Shown here in pieces: positions 1 through 12,200 of a stretch of 64,000 bases of DNA (position 1 is the first letter of the stretch; every line of letters starts with the position of its first letter). This stretch comes from Rhynchonema sp. JSB1_4 (lineage: Eukaryota > Nematoda > Chromadorea > Monhysterida > Xyalidae). The notes under the pieces were generated by a model, which made no database searches, was not told the origin of the DNA, and worked only from the letters and a program-made list of their open reading frames with translations. The DNA lies in contig JASAMV010000318.1 of NCBI GenBank assembly GCA_030248065.1, forward strand, positions 1 through 64,000. The letters are read 5' to 3'. A program made the position numbers and the translations under genes.

Positions 1-156
1 TTGTATTGGTATTGGGTCTCACCCGGTATTGGTATTGGGTATTGGTATTGGGTCACCAAATTGGTATTGGTATTGGGTATTGGGTATTGGTACAGGACCG
101 GTATTGGTATTGGGTATTGGTATTGGGTGTCAAAAGTGGTATTGTGCCCAGGCCTA
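1..156. repeat. ATTGGT/ATTGGG satellite block, right end of an element
   Basis: The stretch is built from alternating ATTGGT and ATTGGG hexamers and closes with GGTATTGTGCCCAGGCCTA. The same closing sequence ends blocks at about 58.3 kb, and its reverse complement opens blocks at about 55.85 and 57.36 kb, so this is the right end of a repeat unit whose left part lies outside the window. Confidence 0.85.
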
Positions 157-881
157 GACATGAGATGAAAACGGACGATAACGAAATTGGTGATGACCTG
201 AAAGCAGCAACCCAGTGACTGAGGAGATCAGTCAACGACGGCTCAGAATTTTGATGAAATGTGGCGAGAAGCTACGTCTCGACAACGTGAGTTTAGTTGA
301 GATTTAAAGGCCGTAATTGAGGCAGCGGAGACGACGCCCTCTGGGAGCCTGTTTCCCCGCTTGGGGGTCGTAAAGTCAAGCTCTTGTATAAGGACACCTT
401 ACGTACAACGTTTGTGGTTGAATATATGATGACGTAAAGCCTTTTATGGAGGATCTACCGATCTGCACCTAAAAACACTCAATAATGACCGACCAGTAAA
501 GTAAACCCTGAAAGAACTCCGTTTTAGGGGCATTTTTGGGAACATTTTTTGAGATTTTGGGCAGCGAAAAAATACAGCCCCCCCCAAAAAAATAGAGCCC
601 CCAAAAATACGCCCCCCCCCCTAAAAGGGGTCAGTGAAAAATACAGCCCCCCTTGTATTTTAGGTTTTACGGTAGCCCGGAATGGAAACCAAAAACAATT
701 TCAAATTTGCCGCCCCACCGTGACCGTACGGGACGGGTAGGAATGTTGGAGATCGCTAGTCCAGCTGGCGGAGGACGTTGGGGAACATGGCCATTTTTTA
801 TTGCTGGAACTGAAAGCCGTTATGTTCCTGCAGTTTGGTTGTTATAATTCACCCACTTGCTGAATGCTGCGTTATTTGTCA
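157..881. other. Intergenic DNA with a C-rich repeat fragment
   Basis: No gene is recognised. Positions about 560-670 contain runs of C with the phrase AATACAGCCCCC and TCAGTGAAAAATA, which recur at 33.55-33.7 kb and, reversed, at 37.63-37.70 kb; this marks a dispersed C-rich repeat family. Short frames here have low-complexity proline-rich translations and are not believable genes. Confidence 0.55.
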
Positions 882-883
882 TA

Positions 884-1096
884 AATGTCATTTTTGTCAC
901 ACACAGTCAACAAGTGTACAATACGGTCGTGCTGTTTTGTACATTTGTTGATTGTACAAAACATTATTGTCATAAATGTCATACAGTCAACAAGCGTACA
1001 ATACAGTCGTGCTGTTATGTACACTTGTTGATGCGTGTGACATTTATGACAAATAGGACATTTATTATTTTTGTCATACATTCAACAAGTGTCCAC
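884..1096. repeat. Nested foldback (hairpin) repeat
   Basis: Two similar hairpins sit in tandem, each with GTCAACAAGYGTACAATAC on one side and a complementary GTACAYTTGTTGA on the other. They are enclosed by TTGTCATAAATGTCA at about 884 and its near complement TGACATTTATGACAA at about 1039. The arrangement is a compound inverted repeat with no coding content, most simply a degenerate MITE. Confidence 0.65.
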
Positions 1097-1181
1097 ATAC
1101 GGAAAGCCGCAATCAAGTTGACCATTCTTCAAAAAAGTACCGTCGAAGAGTCTCAAACGAACTGTCAAAAAGGGTGCCAAA

Positions 1182-1467
1182 CAGTGATGTGGTTGGGGGG
1201 GTATGGGGGGGGGGGGGTATTACCCCCCAACTGCTAGGTAGCTTTCTTGCTCCGGAACCCATACCCCCAAACTGGCTAGCTAGCTTTCTTGCTCGGGTCA
1301 CCAAGTAAAAAAAGTGTTGATTTTAGTGCCAAAATGACCATTTTATGGGCCAAACTGGTCAAATTCGTTCAAATTTTCTCACACATGCACAAAAACACGC
1401 ATTTTAAGGCTTATTTTAGCATAATTTCGACCAATTTTTATACCCCTGTTTTTGACTTCTGGACCAA
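1182..1467 (+). mobile_element. hAT-like MITE, family with GCTAGC-rich ends, 3' truncated
   Basis: It starts CAGTGATGTGGTTGGGG, the same start as the complete copy at 49849-50185, and shares its AT-rich core (ACATGCACAAAAACACGC). The right end is missing: the sequence stops where the TA-flanked MITE at 1470 begins. GCTAGCTAGCTTTCTTGCTC motifs mark the G/C-rich outer part. Confidence 0.7.
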
Positions 1468-1469
1468 TA

Positions 1470-1764
1470 AAGGCAGTCTACGGGAGGTTGTCACTCAGCC
1501 CCCGAATACCGTAACCCACCGCAAGCGAGATCGTTGCGAGAACCTTGCTGATCTCTGCTTATCGACACGTGTATTAGCGGCAGCAAGCTGGAAATTGTCA
1601 TCATGCGCGTCGATCACCAAAACTTGGAAATGTTGGTTGGTGTTGGCGCTAGCACGAGAAACATAGATAAAAACCAAAATGGTCTCGACACGATCCTTGC
1701 AGATCAAAATTACGGTGGGTTACGGTATTCGGGGGCTGAGTGACAACCTCCCGTAGACTGCCTT
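1470..1764 (+). mobile_element. 295-bp foldback MITE with TA target site (copy 1)
   Basis: The element begins AAGGCAGTCTACGGGAGGTT and ends with the near-exact reverse complement, giving inverted termini of about 50 bp. A second 295-bp copy at 3173-3467 has the same ends and a related interior. The left flank is TA; the right flank is TC, so one copy of the target has decayed here. It has no coding capacity. Confidence 0.85.
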
Positions 1765-1766
1765 TC

Positions 1767-2215
1767 ACGTTGCCGCAGGTCTGAAACATTCTCTTTACTA
1801 CGTGTTTTGTGTGTGATCGCGCAACGCAACGTCATTGCCCCGTCACTAGCCTGCTTTGCGATTCAGGAAAAAAAATTGACCAATTCTTATAAAGTCATTG
1901 TGCGACCAATACATCACTGGTGCCAATGGTGCACCTTTGGGACACTGTGGAAGTACATATAAGCACCAACTGATCTAGCCGCCCCTGTGCTTGATTTTCA
2001 GGCATCGCTCGGAAACAGCACATCACCGAACGATAGTCCTGGATAGGTCCCACCCCTATTTCGTACTTTTGGTAAAACACGTCAACGACTTTATAAGAAT
2101 TGGTCAATTTTTTTCCTGAATCGTGAAGCAGGAAAGTAACGGGGCAGTGACGTTACGTTGCGCAATCACACACAAAGAATGCAGTCAGCAAAATGTTTCA
2201 GACCCGCAGCAACGT
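1767..2215. mobile_element. Inverted pair of a MITE with end motif ATTGGTCGCACAATGACT
   Basis: Positions 1767-1912 are repeated in reverse at about 2090-2211, including the CGGGGCAGTGACGTT and TTTTTTCCTGAATCG segments. The same sequence occurs as a single unit at 24045-24312, where both ends carry GTCGCACAATGACT in opposite orientation. The terminal motif recurs alone at 2366, 3099, 40271 and 42939. Non-coding. Confidence 0.7.
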
Positions 2216-2663
2216 GGGTGTTGTGCCAGGTTATTTTCAGCTGAAATGTTTTGTGAGAATCACAAATAGCACAGTGGTTAAGAGCAGTGGTGTAGCTACC
2301 CAGGCGGGGCGGCAACCTACTGTACCACCAAAAATGTGGGGCGGCAGGCAACCTAAAAATAGCTATTGGTCGCACAATGACCATATAAGAATTCATCAAA
2401 TCAATCCTGATTTTCACGTTCAGTATCGATGAATATATAGTATAGTTCACGAAAGATAAATGAAATCAAAAAGTGTTGACGATAGATAGATGAATTTAGG
2501 GGGGACCCCCTCCCCCACCCCCCCCCCTCAAGTACTACCCTGAAGGGATGGCTTGAACGGACATGATGACAGAAAAAACATGCATTCCTTGTCGGTTCTT
2601 CAAAAGGTGAGCACCCAGGCGGGGCGGCAACCTACTGTACCACCAAAAATGTGGGGCGGCAGG

Positions 2664-3074
2664 CAGTGTAGTTCCTGGGGGGGAGGGGGGGTCCCCCCTC
2701 GGGTACGTCTGTTCCCCCTATGGTACGCCTGCCCCACTGTTCCCCCTCCGGTACGTCTGCTCCCCCAATTTTTACCTAAAATAGGCAAATTTTGGCCTAA
2801 AATAGGCATTTTTTGGCCTAAAATGGGTGATTTTTAGGTCAATGATGTCAAAAGTCGCCAAAATACCCTTTTTATGGAGAATTTTTTCCAAAAAGGGGCA
2901 AAAATGAGCCAAATTTTCGACCTCAAAAAATGACTTTTCTCCAAATTTGGGTCCTCCCCCCCTTCCGGGTCCCTCCCCCCCCCCCCCCCTTCCCCCCCAG
3001 GTGGGTACGTCTGTTCCCCCTCCGAAAAAAAGGGGGGTACCGCCTGTTCCCCCTCCGGACCAGGAACTACACTG
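2664..3074 (+). mobile_element. hAT-like MITE in the second tandem unit
   Basis: The ends are CAGTGTAGTTCCTGG and CCAGGAACTACACTG, a 15-bp inverted repeat. Flanks are GCGGCAGG on the left and GCGCAGGC on the right, an imperfect 8-9-bp target duplication. The interior is AT-rich between G/C-rich shoulders. The first tandem unit at about 2350 is the uninterrupted site. Confidence 0.75.
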
Positions 3075-3172
3075 GCGCAGGCAACCTAAAAATAGCTATT
3101 GGTCGCACAATGACCATATAAGAATTCATCAAATCAATCCTGATTTTCACGTTCAGTATCGATGAATATATA

Positions 3173-3467
3173 AAGGCAATCTACGGGAGGTTGTCACTCA
3201 GCCCCCGAATACCGTAACCCACCGTAATTTTGATCTGCAAGGATCGTGTCGAGACCATTTTGTTTTTTATCTATGTTTTGCGCGTTAGCGCCACCACCAA
3301 CCAACATTTCCAAGTTTTGGTGATCGATGCGCATGATGACAGTTTCCAGCTTGCTGCCGCTAATACACGTGTCGATAAGCAGCGATCAGCATGGGTCTCG
3401 CAACGATCTCGCTCGCCGTGGGTTACGGTATTCGGGGGCTGAGTGACAACCTCCCGTAGACTGCCTT
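3173..3467 (+). mobile_element. 295-bp foldback MITE with TA target site (copy 2)
   Basis: Same termini and length as the copy at 1470-1764, flanked by TA on both sides (3171-3172 and 3468-3469). The paralogous empty site at about 2435 reads GAATATATAGTATAG with a single TA where this copy has TA, element, TA. This defines both the ends and the 2-bp target duplication. Confidence 0.92.
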
Positions 3468-3839
3468 TAGTATAGTTCACGATAGATAAATGAAATCAAA
3501 AAGTGTTGACGATAGATAGATGAATTTAGGGGGGACCCCCCCCCCACCCCCCCTCAAGTACTATCCTGAAGGGATGGCTTGAACGGACATGATGTTGATG
3601 ACAGAAAAAACATGCATTCCTTGTCGGTTCTTGAAAAGGTGAGCACCGATCAACTGGCGGAAGGAAAAAAATTTTTCACGCAAAAACCGAAAAAAACTGA
3701 AAAATGCGGGTCAACAACCGTACTCTGGCCCTAAATTCAACTGGCGGTTTGGAATTTGGATATCTCGAGTTTTGAAATGGCCACGCCGAGTGGCTATTAA
3801 AAACCATTGATTCGATTCAGAATAATCAATCCACGAACC

Positions 3840-6217
3840 ATGTCAACCCATGTAATCGGCAACTGCGCCAAGGCGAAACGGACATCGATTTTGTCGCTGC
3901 AGAGTCCGTCAACGAGCATTGTTCAAATTTGCGGGCTTCGTCAAAATCGCCCGCCACCGCCGGGGTTTGTGCCATGATTGAAATTAAGATTTGCCTGTTG
4001 AATAGCGGTATTATCGTGTTTGGGGGCTTGCATGCAGTTGCGCTGTCAAAAACGTTAATTAATTTTTTTAACGTTCTGCTTTGCAGCAAACCGCCGCTGT
4101 TGCCTCCGGCCAAATCGAAGTTGTACTCGGTGCCGGTCACATTCTGGCAAGACCCGGACACCACTCGCGAATTGTTGTGGCGTCGAGCTGCGTACCACGA
4201 TGCCGTCGCAACCATCAGACACAATTTGAAGGCGAAAATGTTTGAAACCGCTGGGCAGGTTTGACCTTTTCGGCTCAGTTTTTAATTTTGCAAAGGTTTG
4301 GGTTTGTGTGATTCGTTTTGGTTGTATTTTATTTAGTCACGCAAGGTTTGTTCTGTGGGAAACATTTCGAGACTTGTTAGCAATGACAAATGACGCAAAA
4401 TCGACCAGCGTAGTCTGCCGTGCCACTAAACATGAACAACAGGGTAAATCACGTAAAATAGTACCTACCTACTGCACATAAAAATCAAGTGATCAACGAT
4501 CCAGGAATCGGTCGTCGTTTTTTATCTAGTTCGATACCGTCTGGCCTTTTTCTTTTGTGATCGATTTTCCTTTTGCATTTTTTCTAACATCTCTTGTTTC
4601 AGACGAGCACGACCTTGCAACGAATGCGGTTGGGGGAGCAGAGAGAATTTTCGCAGATTCTGCGCGATAACGAACAGGCGAACGCGCAGCGCGCTCAGAT
4701 CAGGTTTGTGATCCTGCTTGGACGAAATGGTTTAAAAAAACAGTTGTCTATTTAGCCAATCACTGTAGTTCCTGACCCGGAGGGGGAGACAGCGGGCCCT
4801 CCATTTCTTCGGAAGAGGCAATGATAGTGTAACCCTGGCCCCAAGTTGGGATCGGAACAGGATTTATTGTTACAAAATTTACTAGGTGCAACGTCCACCT
4901 GACCTGCTGGTTTTTAGGTGCAAGTTTGAAATTTTTGTTGCAAGCACAATCTTTGCAAAAAAAACACAATTCATTGTTTTTGCTTGGTGTTGCTTGTGTT
5001 TAGCAACGGTTCACCGGAGGGGGAGATAGTACCACTGGCGGGGGAGACATATACCCGACGGGTACCTCCTCCCAGTGTAGTTCTGCTGGTCCGGCGGGGA
5101 AGATGGCGACCCCCGTTTTTTTCGGAGGGGGAAATGCGAGGGGAGAAAGGGGGGAAGACCCAAATTTATTCAGGAAAAAGTCACTCTTTGAGGTAAAAAT
5201 TTTCACCTACTTTTGCCACTTTTTCGAAAAAGTCCCCATAAAAATGGTATTTTGGCTATTTTTGACAACATTGACCTAACAATTACACATTTGGGCCCAA
5301 AAGTGTCCACTTCAGGCCTAAAAATCCCTATTGTCGGCAAAAATTGGGGAAATATTGTACCCGGAGGGGGAGACAGGTGGGATAGTGTACCACTTGAGGG
5401 GGAGATAGCGTACCCCAGGTGGACCCCTTCCTTCCAGGAACTACACTGCCTCCACCATAGAACTGACTTGCACCCAATTGTCATGACTGCGATTACTCTT
5501 CCCCAAAATTGTGTTGCAGGTACGAAAAAGAGAACGAGATTATGCGAGCGACGGAGCAGAAAACCATCGAACAAATTGAGAAGCATCGGCAAGAGACGGA
5601 AAAACAACGCCGAGAACGTCGCTCCAAAGTGCTGGCAGTTATTGTAGGTCGACTGCGTTTGAGGCCCCCGTATCACAATATATTAACGATCTAATGCATC
5701 CTGATCCGGTCTTTTGTGTTGGGAATATTGAGAGATTCATTGAAGTCAAGTAGCCGATCATGAGCTTTTGCCAATGTTGCTCCCATAAATGATTTCGCTC
5801 AAAAATAAAAAAATTCTCATCGGCAGATACCAGAACCAAAAGATCACGCGGTTCAGGTAAGACCGGAAGTGCTGCATCCCGGCCTAATTGTTGCAAATTT
5901 TCTATCATAATTTCTCTCAGAAAGCGTCGAAAGATTTCATCAACGATGAGAATCTGGTCTCCAAATTGGAACAAGCCCTCGACAACCCCGTTGAGCATGA
6001 GTTCTGCATTGACTCGTCAGCGAGAGTGTATCCCAGTCCGAAACCGGTCCCGCATTTGTCCGAACCTCCGCCGAAAGGCACGAAATGGATGTACGAAAGG
6101 ACACTATTCGATCGTGGGGCGGGGACAGACAGCAATCGACAGAAATCAAGTGATTCTTCAACCCGAGCTAGTCGTCAACCTGATATGAAAACTGTTATTG
6201 GAGATGCGATCAGCTGA
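3840..6217 (+). CDS. MRPS26: Mitochondrial small ribosomal subunit protein mS26
   Basis: Five exons with consistent phases: 3840-3964, 4087-4258, 4603-4703, 5520-5643, 5921-6217, giving 272 residues. The predicted N-terminus is basic and hydroxyl-rich, as expected for mitochondrial import. An AKSKLYSVPV segment aligns with the conserved AKSKI.. start of mature mS26. A long charged helix (exons 2-4) follows, and KDFINDENLVSKLEQALD matches the family's C-terminal KNFI-type block. About 70 extra C-terminal residues have no counterpart in the ~205-residue vertebrate protein. The product would be a structural part of the mitoribosome small subunit. The start is the first ATG whose exon joins in phase; an acceptor-like TTCAG at 3816-3820 leaves a non-coding first exon possible. 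Intron 3 carries an 0.7 kb hAT-like insertion. Confidence 0.85.
4761..5448. mobile_element. hAT-like element in mS26 intron 3
   Basis: The left end CACTGTAGTTCCTGAC and right end CAGGAACTACACTG form a 14-bp inverted repeat with one mismatch, matching the family at 2664-3074. A second internal start (CAGTGTAGTTCTGC, about 5071) suggests one copy nested in another. No clear target duplication remains. The insertion lies wholly in an intron and does not touch either splice site. Confidence 0.6.
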
Positions 6218-6505
6218 CATTGTTGCTTAGGTTCTTGGTTCTTCAGGTTGTTATTATAATCATCATAGGTGCATTGGATAGATTTTGTTCCACATTGCCA
6301 TTGCTGCCTTGTTATGATCAGACCGCCAAAGGTAACGCCAAAAATTATTTCTCATGCTTTTGATGTGTTTCAGTTTGACAATGTGAGGCTGATATTTTCC
6401 TCCTCTCGAGTTTGAACTACTGTATCTGTTCATCTCGGTTTTCTCCAATATTTGTTGGGTTTCTCATTCACACGGTTTTAGCTTATCTACGCTTCAGAAA
6501 AAATA

Positions 6506-8677
6506 ATGTCTCGCCCAGAAAAACTGGACACTGAAGAAGACCAGTTCTTCGAGTGCAGGTCTGATGAAGCATCAGCTGCTCCGGCTGTGTACGAAGAAAA
6601 TGAATTTGTGGATGCGGAAACTGATGTGCCTTTTGATGACCACTATAGTGACTCACGAGATCTGAACTCACAAAGCTCATCCGATAACTGGGATCCTTTC
6701 CCGCCCCCTGGCACGTCCAGAGGCGCTGAAACATTGCCTGCTGAACCGCCGGTAATTGAGGATGAGACGTACAGAATCGAAGAGGAACAATTGCTCAGTG
6801 AGGAAGAATTACAGGTTGGTTTGTTTTGTGAAGTTTGTTTGACAATCCGCAGCGGACAAATTGGTCATGGCCTCGCCGTCATTATCTTGTCTTGCCGAAG
6901 CTTTCCTGACTGACTGAGTTGCTGGTGTTTTGCTCAGAATGAGATAACGTTGGTGATCCTGTCAAGTTTTTTGCAGTTCCGTGAGTTCAATTTTGCAATT
7001 CAGTGACTTGTCATTGGGAACAACTAACAATTGAAGTTTGATCAGTCGGCTTTTTTGTCCTTTTTTCATGGTCACAGCGAATGCACGAAGTCGTGCCTTC
7101 AAAAAAAAACCACGTCTAATCCTGGTGTTGACAGGGTGCGGGATTTGGAGGTATACCGACACCTGCACTTTGAAATGATCCGATACCCAAACACCCGACT
7201 CCCAAACACTTCTTAAGAAGGAATTTTTGGCATTTGAGGTCGAAAAGCACCCGTTTTAACCAACAGATTTGAAATCGTTGAACACATTTTAACACTCGTT
7301 CTTTTCTTTACAGGCTTTACAAGCTGAATCAATTCAACTGAAGGTGGAAGGAAACGACCATTTTGTGGCGGGAGAATACCAGAAGGCGATTCAGCTTTAT
7401 GATCAAGCTTTGCTCAAATGCCCGCTTAAGTTCAAAGCAACTCGTGCTTTGTTTTTGGGCAACAGAGCCGCTGCACAAATGAAAATGGTTAGCTGTTTAT
7501 ATTTTCTCGACATGCTCTACACTTTCCTGATTCGCAGCCTGTTAAAAAGCTTGTGGGCTTCATTTCAGCAGGTTTTGAAAATTTGATGAAAGCAGTCGGC
7601 TTTTTTCAGCACAATGGTTTCTCTGGATACTAAAAAATATCACCTGTGAAATTTTTATTCAGTGGCAAAAATAATTCTGTATTTGCTAGCCAGTTGTTTT
7701 CTTTTTCCGGCAGTAAAAACCAACGAAATAGAAAAATAAACAGCGAAAAAATACAATTGTCAGGATGAGTTCGAGTCAGCGTTGACTGACTGCACCAAGG
7801 CGATCGAGTTGGACCCGACCTACGTCAAGGCCTATTATCGTCGTGCGATTTGTGCCGAAAACAAGGAGGACAATTGGGACATGGCATTGAAAGACTACGA
7901 ATTTGTATTAACAAGGGAACCGAACAACGAACGTGCAAGACACGCCGTGCAGGTGAGGATTGGAGGACTGTGTGCTTTAGGTCACATAACGTGGCCTTAT
8001 TTGTAACATGCGGTGGTGTTTTACCCGTGCGTGAAACCAACTCGTAATTTTCGAGGTTTTGTGGCCTGCGGCACGTTAGAAACGCTGACGATGATCTGGT
8101 GCGCTGACCTCTTTCAAAACTAGAGGAAAGGGGCAACAAAGGGGGCGCACAATTCAAGTCGTACTTTCATTTGATCTGTGCTGGCTGACAACAGGGAAAA
8201 TTCAATCGCAGAAAGTTTCCCGTGCTCTAAAATTGCGACATGAGCTATTACTGATGATGGCAGCACGGATGCAACGTTGGTCAACCTAAAAGCTGTCTTG
8301 TTCAGCAATCGAAATGAAATTGCGCCTCTCAGTTTGCTTGTGTTTCACGCCACATTGGCCAGAGTGACTGTAGGATCAGAAGACCAACGAGTGAACGGCT
8401 ATTGCAGTTTTGTAAGAGAGACATTGCAGAGCGAATCATCTTGCAGACACTTCCGCCAAAAATCGCTCAGCGAAACGAACGCATGAAAGAGGAAATGATT
8501 GGTGGGTTGTTTTCGTTCGTTTTCAGCACTGCAACAATAGTGTCCATTCTTGGTTTCATTTCAGGCAAACTGAAGGAACTGGGCAACATGTGTCTCCGAC
8601 CGTTTGGTCTTTCAACCGACAATTTTCAACTGGAGCAAAATAACGATGGCGGATATTCGGTGAAATTTCAACAATAA
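6506..8677 (+). CDS. TTC1: Tetratricopeptide repeat protein 1
   Basis: Exons 6506-6814, 7314-7487, 7764-7952, 8447-8501 and 8565-8677 join in phase to 279 residues (human TTC1 has 292). Residues 1-103 are acidic and disordered-looking. Three TPR motifs follow (about 104-224), with [20 protein letters not shown] opening the first and [16 protein letters not shown] in the middle one. The C-terminus is diagnostic for TTC1: [18 protein letters not shown] then [15 protein letters not shown]1 is a cytosolic adaptor that binds chaperones and Ras/G-alpha proteins. The ATG is preceded by a CTTCAG acceptor-like site at 6492-6497, so a non-coding first exon or trans-splice site is possible. AATAAA overlaps the stop and recurs about 60 bp downstream. 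Confidence 0.93.
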
Positions 8678-9243
8678 ACGGCTCCCCGTTATTATTCAAC
8701 ATCGTCTGCGGCCAATAAGCAAACTCATCCGATGTTAATAAACGACAGGCGACTTTGACTGAGTGTGCAGTCTGTTCTCCATAAAATGTGATGCTGGTCT
8801 AACTCCGGTCAATTCATTGTTATAATCTGGTTTTTAATAATCCTTCGCGATTCGCAATGTACATTTTTATTCAAGGACCACACAATAATAAAATTTATAT
8901 TATATGACAGACAAGGTGCACATCTTAAACTTTTATTTTTGTTTGAAAACACCTGCAAAAAATAAAATAAACCCTCAATATTTCTGTGAAAAAGAACAGT
9001 GTAAAACTGGAAAAAAGCTATTTGTGGTGAATGAAGCAAGTGACAAGACAAAACTAGCTGTTGGCTTCTTTTTACAGGTAAAAATTTTAAAGTTAATGTC
9101 GGAAACAAAATCCGCTCTACATTTAACCCGCTCATGAAAACCATTTTCTGCACAATGTGACCTACTTTACACAAGGCTGCACGACAGCTGAATAAAATCT
9201 ACAGCTGCAAGCACAAACAAAGAGCAAAATAAAATATCTGAAA

Positions 9244-12200
9244 TCACCCAGTTCCTCCACCTGGGATCAGACTCTGCGGTGGGTTCTGTAATAGATCAAC
9301 GCCGGCCGGTTGCGCGCAAGGCGGAGACAGGGACTCCTGGTCTTCGGCTATCACCAGTCCGAATTCGTCGTCGCTCTCCACAGCCGGGTCCTGGCCTGGA
9401 CCGGGTTCTTGGGACTGCTGGCTCCCTGATGTATCAAGGCCGGCATTGCATCTGTCAGCACTATTGTGCTCAATTGATACTGCCTCGGTGGCAGCGGGAC
9501 TGGATAATGTTTCACTGCTAGATGTTGCTGTCGTCATGTCATCCCGCTCCTCAGCGGCAGGGGTCATACTTGTTGCTGTGCACGGACTGAAAATGAATAA
9601 AGACGAGCTGTTCAACTTTCAAATTTTATGGTCTGCCTGGCTGCACTGCACAAAATTTACGCACACTGACACAGATGTTTCGCTCCGCTCAAAGTACGAC
9701 GAAGGCAAGTTGTTGAGTAATGCGCTTCCGCTTTTGTGTTTCACGTGCCAAAACAGAAACAACAACATCAACAATAGAAAAAACAAATGCCTAATCTCAT
9801 AGGAGATAACATCGATTCATATTCTCTCGAAACTTGAAGAAATCAAAAAAAAATGGACACTGCAGAACACCAACGTGTTATCGAGTTTCGTTGTCAGATC
9901 CATCCTAACCCTTTGCCTTTTGTTCGATCCGCGTTTACGTTTCTGCCATTTCGACGCCGATTTCGGCGGGTTCTCACCGGTCACAGCTCTGTCGGCGGTA
10001 AAATGGGTTTTCGTGAGATCAATTTTTCAAAACAACGATAGGAGTTGCAAACATTACTCACTTGTATATCCGGGGCACGGGGGCGATTGCTTCCAGGCAA
10101 AACGACGCATCCTGGTTGCCCGTTATCTCTCGCCAGCGTTTTATACCTGAAACGTAGAAGAACTCTATTGGAACATGTTTTTCAGTTGAATTTTTCAGCC
10201 CAAAAGAAAATTAAACCAACCTTCAATCACAGCATCTTGATATCCATGTCGATTGGGACGTTTTGCGTTGAAACGTCGCGTAAACGTGTCGTCAAACCTG
10301 GAGTGATGGCGAAAATTATTTTCGAAAATTAAGAAAATGATCATCAAAACAAATAATTACACGTTCTGCATTTCCAGCAGGAAAGCTAAAAACAGAGTGT
10401 TCTTCAGATTGACAAAGCAACAGCTACGCCATGAGAAAAATCATTAACTGACCGAACGGCACACTGTTCATCAAAAAGAGCAAGTGAAAAAACTGCTTTC
10501 GCAATTACACAAAGACTACACACAATTTCGAATGTAAGTTTTCCGGCAGAAATTGATAAAAGGACGTACGTGATAGTCTGGCTAAAAATTATAAAAGTCA
10601 GAAAATCTAAATCCAACCTCTCCAGCGTGCTACAGTGTACAAATCCATGTTGATCGGATCCCAGCCACAAAACGCACGTTTCTCCGCCAGAATTGAAACA
10701 ATAGATCTGAGCTGGCCAAAATGGCTCGGCTAAAAATGAATGCAAAACAAATGAAAACATGTGCCATTGTCGGCCTTACTCCAGCTTCTTGCTAAAAAAA
10801 TTAAAAGAGCAATAATGATCATACACTCACATTTCATTTTTGCCCAAACAATGTCCTGCGGTTTCAGATTCAGCGGGTTGTCTTCTTTGGTCGGCGTTAT
10901 CTGGAGAAAACAATGTGAACAAATATGCAATGCAAAACAACAATGCAACAAATAGGCCATTATCCAACAGGATTTTCACCAAAAAAGTCCTCACCGATGT
11001 CGGATTATTTGTTCGAACGGTCACAGGCACTTTCTCAGATTTGACAGACTCCGCATCTGATTTGTTGGGGGTGAGTTTAGGTGTTTTCGCCTCAACCGAA
11101 CTGGACCTATCACGTGTCGCTGTGCGTTTTGCGCCGAAAACCAGTCCATCTGATGAGACGATCGTCTTGGCAACTGCACTGGTGCGCGATATCGGAGACC
11201 CGCCGGGACCGACTGAAAGATGTATTTTTCGTGTTTTGTGCACACATTAGTTTGTGCGTTACTCAATCTCAGTTTATGCGTGAATTCCACCAGCTGGATG
11301 GCGAGCTGAGAGCCAAATTTTGAAGCGTTGTGCTGTGCCATATTTCTTGTGAAACAGAAACAACGAGCGTAAAAATGAACGGAAATATTTTTTCGAAACT
11401 TCATCACAAGATGTTTTGCGATTTTATAATCAAGAGCACACGTCATCAGGTAAAGCCAATATCTTCTGAAACGGCATCAAAAAACTATGATAAGGCCACA
11501 AAGTTCAAAGAAAAATCAACAAACCTTTTTTGGCAATCACCATTCCGTTTGGCATCGAGCTCCGACACGTCGGTTTGATTAGTACGGGTTTCTCCCCGGG
11601 GTTTCGGGGCAGCGATATGGTTAGACGGGGCACCAGAGGTTTGCTGGGTGCGCTTGAGGGAGTGACCTTGGTGCCGGCTGGAAACAGATATGAGAAGCAT
11701 TTTGAGATTGTGTGACAACGGTGGTGTAGCTACCCAGTCGGGGCGGCAACCTACTGTACCACCAAAAATGTGGGGCGGCAACCTACCTACTGTACCGGCC
11801 GAGCTAGGGGGAGAAGAAAATTTTTTAGGTCGATATTTTGACGAAAATGTACTCTAAAACGCGAATTTCGCGCGTAGCGCGCGATTTTTCGCCTATTTGG
11901 AGTAAAAAATACCAATTTTATACCATTTTGAGCCAAAATAGCAACTTACTGCACCAGCCGCCGGGCGGCGACCTACCTACTGTACCAGGATGGAGCGTCA
12001 ACCTACCTACCTACTGTACCTTGGGGGGACCCCCACCCCTGTGTGACAAATACACGTAAGTGAGTCGAGAAATAGACTGCGCAAAGACTTTGAAGACAAC
12101 CACAACTCTGACTGACTGCTGTTGGCAAAGGAACTCTTTGTGCGGGCTTCATTTTGTTGCAGATTTAGGGCACTGCAAATTCGAAGTGTGTAAACGTTAT

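Larger units (their letters stand above)
2283..3650 (+). repeat. Tandem duplication of a ~340-bp segment with later insertions
   Basis: Sequence from about 2290 to 2611 recurs from about 2612 to 3650 in the same order: GGGGCGGCAACCTACTG, AAAAATAGCTATTGG, GATAGATAGATGAATTTAGG, GGATGGCTTGAACGGACATG. The second unit is longer only because it received the insertions at 2664-3074 and 3173-3467. The first unit therefore shows both insertion sites empty. Confidence 0.8.
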
